This document shows, piece by piece, positions 14,574 through 26,130 of a stretch of 64,000 bases of DNA (position 1 is the first letter of the stretch; the number at the start of each line of letters is the position of its first letter). Source of the stretch: Halocafeteria seosinensis (taxonomy: Eukaryota > Sar > Bigyra > Bicosoecida); assembly GCA_001687465.1 (NCBI GenBank), contig LVLI01000599.1:1-64000 (forward strand). The letters run 5' to 3'. The position numbers were made by a program, and so were the translations under genes. The notes under the pieces are model-generated. The model was not told the origin of the DNA and ran no database searches. It worked only from the letters and a program-made list of their open reading frames with translations.

Positions 14574-15802
14574 ATGCAGAGTGCACAGGCTACACGACCT
14601 CAAAGGAAAGCAGCCAAAAAGACCAGCGCAGCAAATGCTGCAGCAGCCTCTTCGGCGACCGAGGATTCCGGAGTTCTAGAAGATTTCGACCAGAATAGCT
14701 CAGGCGCAGAAGAGCAAGTCGGACATGAATATGATCATGATGGAAATGAAAAAGAAGACGATAGCAGCAGAGAGTCCTCGCGGAGCGCTCCGAAGAATGC
14801 TGAAAGAACGCTTTCTGAACGAACGAGAAGAAGGTATGTTTTCACGCTCCGGAGCAATCTCTGGCTTGAATGCGCTATACATTTGTTGTTTCATGCAGGC
14901 GTGATATAAACCGCGAAAATGCTAGAAAATCGAGAATGAGGAAGCGCGAGAAGCAAATGCGTCTCCAGGTTCAGAATGAGCGACTTCAGCACGAAAATGC
15001 TCGTCTGACCCAAGCGCTTGTTTCCATCCTCCAATGTTTGCCGAAGCAACAGCTTCAAGCAACCGGTGCTCCCGTATCACAAGAGGTCACTGAGGAAAAT
15101 GTGCAGCAGTGGATACAACAGGGTGGTATGCCTGGCTATCAGCAGTTCCGAGAGCAACTCTTGTCATCTGAAGCAGGAAAATCTCAAAGAGATTCCGAGT
15201 CCAAAGAATCAAATTCAGGAGTCAACGCAGTCAAGAGAAGCGAAACGAGCTATTCAAGCAATGGCTCAGACCCTCAGTCTATGAGATCCTCAAGTTACGG
15301 TACCGCTCAGTCTGCGTCTGCCGGAGGGAACACCCCGTACGACCAAGAGTACTCGGCTTCGAAACGGCGAAAGAACAAGCGTAGTCGCTCATCGACTTCA
15401 GGGAAAGGAACGAATAAGGAAAGCATTCATAAAGAGCAGAAATCATCGTTTGACTTTGGAAACGATGAGTTTCCTTCCTTTCCAGACTTACCCGAGTCGG
15501 AGCACGGGGGAGCCTTTGATCTGCCGGCTTCCGACAAGTCAACGAGAGAACTTGACCAGCCTACTTGTAGTGTAGAAGATCAGACAGATATTGATGATTT
15601 CCTGTTCGAGAAAGGGAAGGAAGTTGGTGATGATTATAGCTTGCATCCTGTGTCCTCGCTAAATCCTTTCGATTCTTCTCCTTCTCTATCAGCGCAAGAT
15701 GACAATAGAAAGCAGTTGGGACAAGTAGGAATCGACGATTCCAACGACGTTAACGATGATGGGCTCCCTTTTCTGCCACTGGATAACGTCCTCTCTTCTT
15801 AG
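14574..15802 (+). CDS. bZIP transcription factor, copy 2
   Basis: Two exons: 14574-14833 and 14899-15802; about 387 aa. The 65-bp intron (AGAAG|gtatgt ... catgcag|GCGTGA) interrupts the basic region, rebuilt as RRRDINRENARKSRMRKREK, and is followed by a zipper with QVQNERLQHENARLTQALVSI. Ahead of it is an acidic/Ser-rich region (residues 30-75). After it come a Gln-rich stretch, a Ser-rich region with a basic cluster (SKRRKNKRSRSS) that could be a second nuclear localisation signal, and an acidic C-terminus. It shares DNA-contact residues and intron position with bZIP1 upstream on the same strand. Its stop codon lies 5 bp from the stop codon of the convergent SET-domain gene, so its 3' UTR must run antisense into that gene. 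Confidence 0.88.
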
Positions 15803-15807
15803 GCACT

Positions 15808-16508
15808 TCAAAGTGGAAGAGCTTCGCTCGGGAGTTTGCCCGCAGTGGTTAGCGATTCCCCACTGTCTTTGACCCAGTACAAACGACCGTAGCTGACAAA
15901 GAGTTCTTCTCCTGGCCGGAGAGCAGATCATTTTTGACACATGACTCATGGTCTGCACAAATAAATGATGTCACCGACGTCTTACCTGGTAATATGGTGC
16001 GGGTTGCCTCTACAATGGCACAACGACTGTCCTGCTGCTTGTCGAATGCTACGTTGTGCAAGGCGGAATTCCGAGGATCGTTGATATACCTCGCGAGAAC
16101 TGAGGGGTGCTTTAGCGGATCAACGTACATTTGAGGTCCTAGTCGCATGAGATAGCTCTTGTCTTTCCGTCTTATGGCTTCTTTAGTCCTAAGCGGTGTT
16201 CCAGAGTAGACGCAAATCTTATCTCCCGGCTGAAACTTGAGGATCGTGTACAATCCGAGTCCTGCGCTTTCAATCTGGGATGGAGCCGTGAATGTTGCGC
16301 ATCCTTTCCAGAAATGCTCGTGGTCGCCCAAGTACGCCTCTAGAGGATGCGCCATAGAGGAATCATGTCGAAGCTCATGTATGGAGACGCATTTTCCGTG
16401 ATAGTCATACACTTCACCAAGCACCTGGGTTGGGATGTCTGCTGCTGTTTCCGATTCATCCTGCTCCGGATCTGTGGAGACCACTGCGCCGTTGCGAACG
16501 CTAGCCAT
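15808..16508 (-). CDS. Small SET-domain protein (putative lysine methyltransferase)
   Basis: Two exons: 16508-15986 and 15911-15808; about 208 aa. SET motifs in order: SAGLGLYTILKFQPGDKICVYSG (the GxG AdoMet loop and the GD-x-I-x-x-YxG strand), MYVDPLKHPSVLARYINDPRNS (a variant of the RFINHSC pseudoknot motif) and, created only after splicing, ILPGEELFVSYGRLYW with the catalytic Tyr. The unspliced frame would lose the last motif. There are no pre-SET or post-SET cysteines and no other domain. The RYINDPR variant suggests a divergent subfamily whose substrate cannot be guessed (histone or non-histone). It shares a 236-bp divergent promoter with PIG-K. Confidence 0.82.
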
Positions 16509-16744
16509 TTTGAGTTGAGAGCTCTTCTGCGTTATGCGTTCATCTTCGTCGTACTAGCTGACCGCTGCTAGCAGCTTGCAGTCGAGTCTAAGACTCTAAG
16601 CTTCATGCGTTATTTTTGCGATATAGGTAGGAATAATACGAAAAAAAGGGGAAAAAAAAACAAACAAAAAAAAAAAACAGAAGAAATGAAATGTCTTGTT
16701 GTGTATCGTCGAAATAGACACGTTTGATGTTGTGATAAAGCACA

Positions 16745-18180
16745 ATGAAATCCACTGCAACAATACTATCCATTCTTCCACTACTGCTAACTATAGGAGA
16801 GATCACCGCCCAAGATGAAGATGCTGATCGATGGGCAGTGCTCGTAAGTAGTGCTGAATCCTTGTCTCAATCTTCCTAGAGTATGCTTCTGTAGTATGCT
16901 TGCGTGCCCAATGACAGGTGGATACATCCAGGTACTTTTTCAATTACCGGCACACTTCCGACGTCATGGCTATGTACCAGAACTTACGAGAGGCCGGTTT
17001 ACCTGATTCCAGGGTACGCAGGCTTTGAAACAGTCATAGAACGAACTATCGTCTTTCATTCACTCTTTGTGTACGTGTGTAATATTCTTCAGATTGTCGT
17101 TATGATCGCTGACGATGCCAGCTGCAACCCGAGGAACCCCATGCCGGGACAGCTCTATCTCAACAGCAGTCATAAACACAACCTGTAAGCGTTTTGCTCG
17201 ATGGAGTGTGGTTTAATCGAGAGCATCTGAACCTGAACTTGTCATGCAGACTGCGTTGTGATCAATGGGTGGATTATAGGGGCCGCGATGTTACCCCCCG
17301 TACGCTGCTAGACGTTCTTACAGGTTGGGATGGGGACTCTGACACGGCACCGATTCTCAACACAGGCCCGAATTCTAATGTTTTCATTTATATGAATGGC
17401 CACAGTGGAGACCAATTTTTCAAGTTCCATGACACTATGGAACTCTCATCCCAAGACTTTGGTACAGCTATCGCTGACATGGCCATCCTTCGAAGGTATC
17501 GAGAGCTCTTAGTGATGTGGGACACCTGTGAGGCATCAACTATGTGGGAAGGCCTCCCCCTTGAAGTTCCAACGAGATCTTCTGTTATTGAGGAGAGAAG
17601 TCAGAACCAGGAAAGTTGGTTAGAATATTTGAGTCGTAGCGTGGAAGAGGCCTTACAGACGCTAGTCAACCTTCTGACCGAAGATGATGGGCGAGACAAC
17701 ATCAACAATGAGGTAACTCATCGGCCTCGTGTACCCTCGCGCATGCAGGTAAATCTGACAGGCCTTGGCACCAGTAACCGAGGAGAAAATAGCTATGCCG
17801 AGGGATTTGACCCTATTATCGGATTGGCACTTCGAGATGGATTCGCAAAAGGAACGTACGCTTACTTTCGGGAGAGGATTCTCCCTACTGTGATCCAACT
17901 AAGGGAACAGCATGGTGACATGTCCAAACTTGAGCGACCTACGCACACAGTCCTCGATTGGCTTTCCTCAGCCGGGCCTGTCGATTTCTCAACTGGAGTG
18001 CTAGGTGTCAGAACTGATCTCTCCCGTGACGAGAGAAGATCAGATTCCTCTCGTCGTGAGATGTATGCCGGCTCTACTAAGGGAATCAATGAAGATATCA
18101 AAGGCCTACTCAATAGAACTGGGCTAGATGAATTCTGGTTTGGATGGGGGGAAACTGAGGTAACGTTGTCATACGATTGA
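16745..18180 (+). CDS. PIGK: PIG-K/GPI8, catalytic subunit of GPI transamidase
   Basis: Four exons: 16745-16843, 16918-17013, 17093-17184, 17250-18180; about 405 aa. Residues 1-22 are a signal peptide (MKSTATILSILPLLLTIGE). The caspase-like core has RWAVLVDTSRYFFNYRH, IVVMIADDASCNPRNPMPGQ, the catalytic His about 147 in YMNGHSGD (human GHGGN) and Cys about 189 in WDTCEAS. The region after the Cys has an acidic insert (about 200-245) and diverges from animal and yeast PIG-K, regaining similarity near VLGVRTDLSRDE. No C-terminal membrane segment is visible, as in trypanosomatid GPI8. It cleaves the C-terminal signal of proproteins and attaches GPI in the ER lumen. An alternative 3' end is possible: a weak 49-bp intron (18160-18208) would add a 49-residue exon, 18209-18358. 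Confidence 0.9.
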
Positions 18181-18526
18181 TCCCGTCCCAAACGAACACT
18201 GTAAATAGGATGACAAAGAGGTGATAACTACCAAGTTGGATAGTTGCCGTACTGAGCTACACGCTACCACTCACACAGTGCAATTTCAGAGGACGACCGG
18301 AGATTGGTACGGCCATCTGTTGCACATAGCGAGCGATGTACTCCTCAAACAACGCTAGCGGTCGTTGTTTGGACACGTCACTATGAACCATTTCGTATAT
18401 GCATCTTGACGAAATACGAGCTACGTTGTACGGACATCGTTTCATTTGCACGACTTCAGCCGGAAGCCGGAAGTTACCCAGAGAAATTGAGACTCCGGGA
18501 TCAATCTCATCGACCGTACTGACTTT
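18169..18526 (-). other. Ambiguous locus: possible minus-strand ORF with a clean intron, antisense to PIG-K 3' end
   Basis: A minus-strand frame open from about 18526 to 18276 (about 84 codons, e.g. FRLPAEVVQMKRCPYNVA, LALFEEYIARYVQQMAVP) ends at a strong donor (TGT|gtgagt). A 76-bp intron with a good acceptor (ctatttacag) leads to a 10-codon exon, 18198-18169. No ATG is placed confidently (first candidate about 18445) and no family is recognised. The plus strand of the same DNA offers an alternative last exon of PIG-K (18209-18358). Both cannot easily be right; one is probably a shadow. Confidence 0.3.
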
Positions 18527-18535
18527 CCAAAACAG

Positions 18536-18992
18536 TTACTTCAATGAATTTTTAGCTAGTCGTCTAAGAAATACGAGGAAAATGATAACGCAAAGCGGTC
18601 CGCTCTAGAACACTTGAAACTTTCGAGGTTTTGCCCGGTTCCTTCACATACTGACAATTAGCTTGGAGTACTTCCTGTAACCAGTTAGCGTAACACCCAT
18701 GACAGTAAGAAACGCTTAATAAACTTACCTGCAATTGTCAGATACTTATATCAGTTTTGAAGAGAAGCCTGTGTCCTTTCGATGATGTTATACTTTCCAG
18801 TTGGTTGGCTGGTCGCACTTCACAGCTGCAATTACCCGACTCGAGTTTGTTGCAACAGACCCTGGAAAGGAGTAGCGACGCGAAGGTAGGTATTGAATGA
18901 CCGTAGTAACCTTGCTTGCTATGGTAGCAACAAGAATGGGTTGTATCTTGTAAACATCTTGAGTGTTGGGAAGAAAGACAGCATCGAGAGCG
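18536..18992 (-). CDS. Small unidentified gene, 5' end unresolved
   Basis: A minus-strand frame (open from about 19030 to 18794) contains AVKCDQPTNWK and joins in phase to exon 18674-18652 (EVLQANCQ) and then 18563-18536 (RLAKNSLK, stop). Donor and acceptor sites are good for the last intron (gtatgt ... tttcttag). The preceding 119-bp intron holds an internal cag|gtaagt, so it may be two adjacent introns of 65 and 54 bp. No in-frame ATG was found, so a 5' splice is missing; the gene would start almost on top of MGAT1 on the other strand. I do not recognise the protein. Confidence 0.4.
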
Positions 18993-20926
18993 ATGAGGAG
19001 GCCCCGACCAAAGAAGCTTAAAACGAGCAAGGTATTATCTCACGACACGACCCTGGCAGCAATTATGCACCCCTCTAAAAGCGTTTATCTGCGGTGCAGC
19101 TTCTGTTACGATGTGGGCTTTTGAGCATCTGCGTGTGCATGGTAATCCTGGTGTTAGCCAACATCAACACGATGCTATATGGAGCAGAAGAGCTGGAATT
19201 AGCTTCTGTCAAGAACGTAAGTGCTGGTGACATCGAGGAAATTTGTGCTCACTGTGATAGACACGATCCGGCCTTATGTCAGAAATATGAGGAGCAAATT
19301 AGAGCACTGGAACGCGAAAAGCGAGGAGACCAAAATCTACGTGGTATCCAGGAGGAAGAGGACTCGTCGTCCTCCTCGTCAGAGACAGTAGTGAAGAAGG
19401 AGCCAGATATGCCAACAATGCCGGATGATCCTTCTCAGGAGAAGACGTTTATAGCGCTGCTGGTAATATGCTACAACAGACCGCAGTATCTGCGCAACCT
19501 CCTAAACAATATCCGTCAGAACCTCCCGGAAGGCGATCCGCTGGACATCTTTATATCTCAAGATGGACAGAGGCGGGATGTTGCCGGAGAAATACAGCTA
19601 TTTCAGAAGGAAGTGCTAGAAAGTCGTCCGGACGCAGAAGTGAACCATTTGCAGCATCAACAGGAGCATCGCGGGGACGATGATAGGTACGCCCATCTGT
19701 AGACTTACCCGGGCACAATACACGATAAGCATGAACCTATTTTGCAGGCACGGATATCAAAAACTTTCTCGTCATTTTGGATGGGCGATAGAGCAGGTCT
19801 TTCAAAAGGGTTATAAGCACGTCATAATTTTGGAGGTGAGTTAACATGGGACACGAACCGACAAGAGTCCGAGGAAATGCATGTGTTCGTGAGGTCGTTA
19901 CAGGAGGATCTTGAGATATCTGTCGACTTCTTCCCATATTTTTATGCCATGGCCGAAATTCTCGACAATGATGAAACTTTGTTAGCTGTTAGCGCGTATA
20001 ATGATATTGGACAACCACAGTTTGTCTCCGATCCAAGTGAGTAATGTAGCGGATTTGCCCCTGCCCCGACAGTACACGCAAATTTACCTTCCTATCTTAC
20101 TATCTTACAGAATTTGCTGTAAGGTCCGATTTCTTTCCTGGGCTAGGATGGATGATACCCCGTCGCATATGGGATGAGATAGGTCCCAAGTGGCCGGCAG
20201 GGTATTGGGATGACTGGATGAGGGAACCTCACGTCAGAAAAGGTAAGAATCGTCCCTTCATACAACGGACCCCTAACGCTGTCTAAATCACCCACAAATT
20301 TTTCTCTACGTGGCCTCAGACCGAGCAATAATTCGCCCCGAAGTGTCACGAACGAGAACTATCGGCAAAGTAGGAGTTTCGGGATCGCAGTATTTTGATA
20401 AATACTTGGGAAATATCAAGTTAAATGACGAGCCTGTAGATTGGCTTTACTTGGACATCGACTACCTCTTAAAGGTGCGGCTGGCGCATTCTCGGAGACT
20501 CTACGGAGCGACTCAACAATTATGATTCATTCGTGCAGGATACTTTCGACGCTGATTTCCATGCGCTCATTGCGTCGGCCACTGATATGAAGCTGGACGA
20601 ATTATTTAGTCAGGAATGCCGGGATCACCACCCTGAGGAAGATAAACTTCTCAAGACTCCGTACAAGTTAGAGGCCAAAGAGAAAGGTCCTTACCCGGAT
20701 TGGAAGAAAGTAGCTACTGTGAGTCACTGGATGTTCCAATCAGCACGCATTGTTATTGTTCATCTCTTTTTTCTCTGAGCAGACATTTGGGTTTATCGAT
20801 GATATAAAGGCTGGAGTTCCCCGTACTGCATACCAGGGAGTGGTCCGCATTTCTCATAAAGGATGCACCAAACTATTTTACCCTCACGATTGGGATCCAG
20901 AGCAGTATCGACAAGCCGGTGGTTAA
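18993..20926 (+). CDS. MGAT1: GnT-I: alpha-1,3-mannosyl-glycoprotein beta-1,2-N-acetylglucosaminyltransferase
   Basis: Eight exons: 18993-19031, 19100-19686, 19748-19835, 19904-20036, 20111-20242, 20320-20474, 20539-20718, 20783-20926; about 485 aa (human 445). The first 39-bp exon supplies a basic cytosolic tail ([13 protein letters not shown]) directly before a membrane anchor ([20 protein letters not shown]), giving the type II Golgi topology. An acidic Ser-rich stem follows, then the GT13 catalytic domain: [17 protein letters not shown], the metal-binding acidic motif ILEEDLE (the EDD of GnT-I), [29 protein letters not shown] and [14 protein letters not shown]. It adds GlcNAc to Man5GlcNAc2 in the medial Golgi and so starts complex and hybrid N-glycans. 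POMGNT1 shares the fold, but the DFFPGLGWM...RPEVSRT order matches GnT-I. Confidence 0.94.
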
Positions 20927-21554
20927 ATACTGCGGGAAAACCTTAATGTATCTTCAGGGCCACCGTGGGGTTCCTGTACGGCGGATGTAACAACTAGGTG
21001 TTTATCAAATACCGCGTCAACATCTGGTCGCTCATTTATTGAACATTTAGTTTTTGTAATTTTTAACACGAGCATAGAGGTACAAGTAGTATCTTGACAG
21101 CTGCCTTAACAGACTTCGCGACACCTGGACTTCAGGTCCTGAAGACAGCAAACTGACATACAACATTTCATCGTGTAGAGCAAGTACCACCTGTTGAATA
21201 TGGTCTTGTCTTCCGCATTTTCCAGCATGAATTGTTTCAATGAACCGAGGACTCCCGTCGGTAAACTGTAAGCTTGCTTAAAACTTCACATTTTTTGGCA
21301 AGTTGAAGTTCAATGTTGAAGGAAAGATTGCTCTGTTTTACGTCCATCTAAGACCATCTTCCAAAGATTGCAGAACATTGGCATGTAATGGTTTGTATAC
21401 CTCTTGGGACTTGTATAGAACGCTGATTAGATGTGTTGCTGTACCTACCTTTGTATGCGCCCCTATAGTTTTGAGTTAGTCCCACAGAGAACACTGCAAT
21501 TCTCGCCCCCTGGGTTTTAGACCTAGAAATTCCTCTCCTTATAAGCAGCAAAAA
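20927..21554. other. Intergenic MGAT1 / UBE4B
   Basis: About 630 bp, tandem orientation. It holds the MGAT1 3' UTR and the UBE4B promoter. No gene visible. Confidence 0.5.
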
Positions 21555-24500
21555 ATGCCCTCTCCAGAAATTACTGACTGTGAAACGACGGTGATATGTT
21601 ACACCTTGGATGGCTCGTTTGATCCTTTGCGGGGCGGTACGCAAGAGCCTCCCCAAAGCCGACAGCGCCTGTCTCCAGACTCACCTGGAGGAGCCCCGTC
21701 TCCTGAACGTGTTGGCACTCGAATTCCTCCCCCCCTTATCGGCGTTGGAGGAGAAATAAACTGCAAGGATACGACCAATCCCCAAGGTAGTAATAATGAG
21801 CACTTCAAATTGATGGACGACGACTTTTTGGATCAGCTCGTTGTGTCCTGCGTTATGAAAGTGCATGAGCGAGCTGACCAGAGCAATGCAGAAAATCCGC
21901 GAGGTGCTGTCATTGGATACTTGATAAATTCTTACGCTAGAACAGAAGACATTCGGAAAACTTTACCTGTCCGTGTCGAAATGAAGTTGAAAACCGCCAA
22001 CATTGCGCGGGAACAGTTCGAAAAAGCGACACAGAAACTCCTTAAGGTCATAGTCTCATATTGCTCCTTGGCAATAGCAGATCCGGACTTCTGTGCTTCC
22101 GGGGATGAAGATCCTGAAAAGAGCACGGCGTTGGCGGCCGAAGTCATCGCAGATTGTCTCCGAGGATTTAATGGTCGTAGCATTCCACCTCCTGTGAGTA
22201 TGACAAGAGGTTCTCTTTCGGTTAATACTGGACATTATGGTGTTTTGTTGAGATTTTGTTTCAGGGTTTCTTGAATGACTTGGCTGCACACTGCTCTAGT
22301 GGCGAGAACGACGTAAACCTTAAGGACGTATTCTTCCCTATATACAACTATTTTTATGAATACTTAGGCCGATGGCATCGCCACCTGAATATCAGTGACG
22401 AAGACGGGAATAACAGGGATCCTGCTGCGGCCATGCGTCGTATGATGCAACTGATGTCTCCACAATCCAGTCAGGATGCGGCTTCGTCTTTACGGGAACC
22501 ATGTGTGACAGACAGCCAGACATACAATCCAGAAATGCAGGCCCTCACAACTCTCTCTGGCGTGAAGTCGGTCAACCTGATGCTGGTTAACGAGTCGTTG
22601 TGGAATCCGTCCTCTAATGAAGAGCAGTCCATGGACGGATGGTCCATAGAGAGCCAGAGTTTGATGGGACGTGTTCTGGGATTAGGGCCATCTCGGCAAG
22701 ACTTTCGCAGCTCTCGTCTTGCCTCAATTAACTCTGGGAGCCCCCAATCCACTTACAACCTTTTGGGAAACATGATGGGTAATCCCTCCCAGAATACGAC
22801 CTCCAACGACCTAGTCAGAAGGATTGCTGAAACTACCTACCCTGATGGTGGAATGTCTATGCCTGATCATATGCTTCAGGCCAATTGCGTCAGTGGGGAG
22901 GACGGCCAGCGGAAATTTATCTCCCCTGATGAAAAACAGGTAGCCAAGGATGTGATGAAAACAATTACTGGTGGGATACAAACTCATGCTGCTTGTTGCC
23001 AGCCAATAGTTGATGGTTATCTGCGACGAGGAGCTCGCAAGGGCTTCATGCATTGGCTTGCGGCAGTGCTAAAGCACAACAGGATGCGCCCCAGTGTCGG
23101 CTATTTACACCACGGTCGAGTATCGAATGCAGGTAAACTATCGTCGCACAGCTTCTTGATGCAAGTCGGAAAGGCCATGGTCAAAATCTGTTCTCCATTT
23201 CTCGATCCAACAAGTAATCTGGCCTCCAAAATAGATATTCGGTTTGTTCTTGATGCTCCCGGATGTGGTAACGAGCTTTTTTCTACCGATAATGAGACGA
23301 AAATGTGCTCGTTTGATGTGAAATCGCTACTCAATCATCAAAGTAACGGAGCCACAGATTCTGCCGCGGGAGACTCAGAAACAAGCATGAGATGGTTGGA
23401 CAGCCGAAACCCCGCACGTATCAAACAGTTTGAATCACAACAGAAGGCGTCGGCTCAAGAGCAACTCACTCATCTGAAAACAATCTTGTCGTCAAAGCAA
23501 GATCACTATGATTTCTCTGACACGATGCCATCGTTTGCTGCTGGACATGCATCGAACGATGCTCTGAAACGTACACTCATGGGATTTGACTTGCCTGACG
23601 ACCTAGAGCGTCCTGAGTATGGGACCGTGTCTCAGTTCTTCTTTACAACTGCACTATTGCTGCACGTTGGCGTGCTCTCTTCAATGCAGCGTCATCAGAA
23701 TATTCTGAGATCGTTAAAGCATGTAAAGGATCAAAGACAGACGATCCAACAGCAGGCACGAAACGGCGACCGTCGGGCTCAGATGGGGCTCTTACAAGCA
23801 ACAGATGTCATTGAGAAAGACACTGAGGAATTACTGACCATTGATAGCTACATATACGACGAAGAACTACTAAATCTGTGTATGGGGTTTTATCGAGCTG
23901 TGGCAGTGCTGATGATACGCACTTTGACCAGGCCTTTAGATATTGTGGCTGCTGCTAATGGTGAAGTCGAACAGCCGCTGGTTTCGCTATTAAAGGAAGT
24001 GTCGAGCAACCAAACTGAACGATCTAAAGCACCGCTTCCAATGGTTTCATTGAGTTTACCCTTGCCGTTGCCTACACAGCATATAACGAACATTCCGGAG
24101 TTCATGGTGGAAGACGGTAAGTTCGCATCCAGAAGAATGAATCGCCTCCCAATATTATCTTTGGATTCTCTGTGTGACCGCAGTGTTCACATTCATCATC
24201 AATAGCAAAACGAATGCCGGCATGAAGACATGGGTATCTCAAGCGTCTCCTCTAGTTCATGATTTCCTTTCATTCCTTGTGGTGTGCATATCCTCGCCGT
24301 TGCACATAAGCAATCCATATATCCGTGGGAAAGCGGTCCAGGCTATTGAGGTCTTTGTACCCCTCCCAGAAGACAAAGCTAGGACCTCCGAAGGTAGAAC
24401 TGCAGGACACCCTCTTCATCCTTTCTTCCAGCACATTGCAAACCACGAAACGGCATGTTTGGAATTGACTCCGTCACTAGGGAGATTCTGGGTTGATATT

Positions 24501-25887
24501 GAAACAACAGGCAGCCATACGCAATTTTACGATAAAGTAAGCATCAGTCAAGATGACGCAAACATCCTTTGGTGCGTAACGTGGTGTTGTATCTGACCTC
24601 CGCAGTTTACGTTTCGCTTTAGCTGCATGAATATAATGGAGTTTTTGTGGGATATTCCAGCTCATCGACAGGCCTTCATCAAGTGGGTAGCAGCGGGGCT
24701 AGACACACCTAATGCTGCTGAAATAAGAACTGAGCTTAAGCAATCGTCTGCCCATGAGAGCATGGGAGATTCTGAGGATGTCCCATTCCAGCTAAGGTTC
24801 GGAGCGCTTGTACTAAGCGACATACTGTATCACATGGAAGAGGCCTTCAAGGCACTAGAAGAACTGAAGGAACTGCAGCAACGAGGTGAAACCCAGACTA
24901 CAAGTAACGAAGATACTGAAGAGAGTGTCGAAGAAGCCCGACATCGAAACACGGAGATGGCTAAGTGGTCTCTGAGATCTGCAACGATGGTTACGGATAT
25001 GCTTGCTTATCTTACCTCTGAGGAGGTCATCTCCAGTCTGTTCCTTGGCGAACACTTACGAGGCAGAACTGCGGAAATGCTTATGTCTTTGCTGAGTCAA
25101 CTTGTTGGAAAGTCCAGCAAAAAGCTGAAGGTTGCAAACATGGACGAAATTGGATTCAACCCGCGGAAACTTTTACTTAGAGTGACAAGAATATTCAACA
25201 ACTTGGGTAGTGCGAGTGAGAAAATTAAAACCGGAAGAAGTGCAGAAGAGTCAGCGGCCTCCACCTCGGGTCAAGCAGGAGAAGTTTCCGATCCTGCTTT
25301 GTCCAACCCATTCTTGGTAGCCGTAGTCAAAGAAGAAAGATTTTTCAAGATCGAAAATTTCCACAGAACGTGCCAAGTCCTCAAGGATTCCAATTTTTTG
25401 ATGGAAAACCCCACTGCAGGACTGGAAGTAGAGCGTTTCGAGGTGCGTCTCAATGGGGGTTAACTGTTTGGCATTGGGTTTTTTATTGCAAGTGGATTTC
25501 ATGCAGATATGGACGGAAGCTGTCTCAGGAGCAGCCGAGGCAATGGAGGAAGCTGAAGGAGACATTGATCTGGATGATGTTCCTGAAGAGTTCTTAGACC
25601 CATTGATGTTTACGATAATGAATGATCCCGTCAGATTACCTACCTCTGATACTGTGATGGACAAGCAGTATATTGTCCGTCATTTGTTGGATAACCCACA
25701 GGTTAGTAGAGTGGTTATATCTCACTGTGTGTACGTTTCATCCATTGGTGCTTCATTGCAGGACCCGTTTAATCGTGAACATCTGACGAGCAATATGCTG
25801 CAACCTCAGACGGAGCTCAAACAAAAAATTCAAGATTTCCTGAAGGAGAAGCGTGCAGAAGCCCGTTCGCGTAGGGAGAAACAATAA
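21555..25887 (+). CDS. UBE4B: UBE4B/UFD2 ubiquitin chain elongation factor (E4)
   Basis: Six exons: 21555-22193, 22265-24116, 24184-24536, 24606-25442, 25507-25701, 25762-25887; about 1333 aa (human UBE4B 1302). The long helical Ufd2 core is recognisable (SPLVHDFLSFLVVCISSPLH, SNPYIRGKAVQAIEVFVPLP, CMNIMEFLWDIPAHRQAF). The C-terminus is a U-box, starting near residue 1253: PEEFLDPLMFTIMNDPVRLP, then DPFNREHLTSNMLQPQTELK. The protein extends ubiquitin chains on substrates already marked by E1-E2-E3 and works with CDC48/p97. The N-terminal about 100 residues are Pro/Gly-rich and unconserved. UBE4A is the closest alternative. It is convergent with the GTPBP1-like gene, 243 bp away. Confidence 0.95.
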
Positions 25888-26130
25888 AGTCACGCGGGAA
25901 GGACTACTCGCCGAAGTATTCATACGATGCTAGCGCGTAGTTTTGCTGTGTACACTGTTGCTAATTTGCTTGTCCGAACACACTTCCCGTAAAATCGAGC
26001 TAGAGTATGTGATTCCTAGACCCACCGGTCAATAGACGTAACTGGAAGCAATCTTGCTGCCGCGTCTTTGCGTGCTACAAGTACCGTCCATCTCCTCAGC
26101 GATGTATTCGCAATAATTTCAGGAGCGAAC

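Noticed and set aside
17713-17748. Possible 36-bp in-frame intron in PIG-K
   Set aside because: It has GT and AG ends but is far shorter than any other intron in the window, and there is no conserved protein to require it.
17862-18191. 109-codon minus-strand ORF antisense to PIG-K
   Set aside because: It lies wholly opposite conserved PIG-K coding sequence and has no family match.
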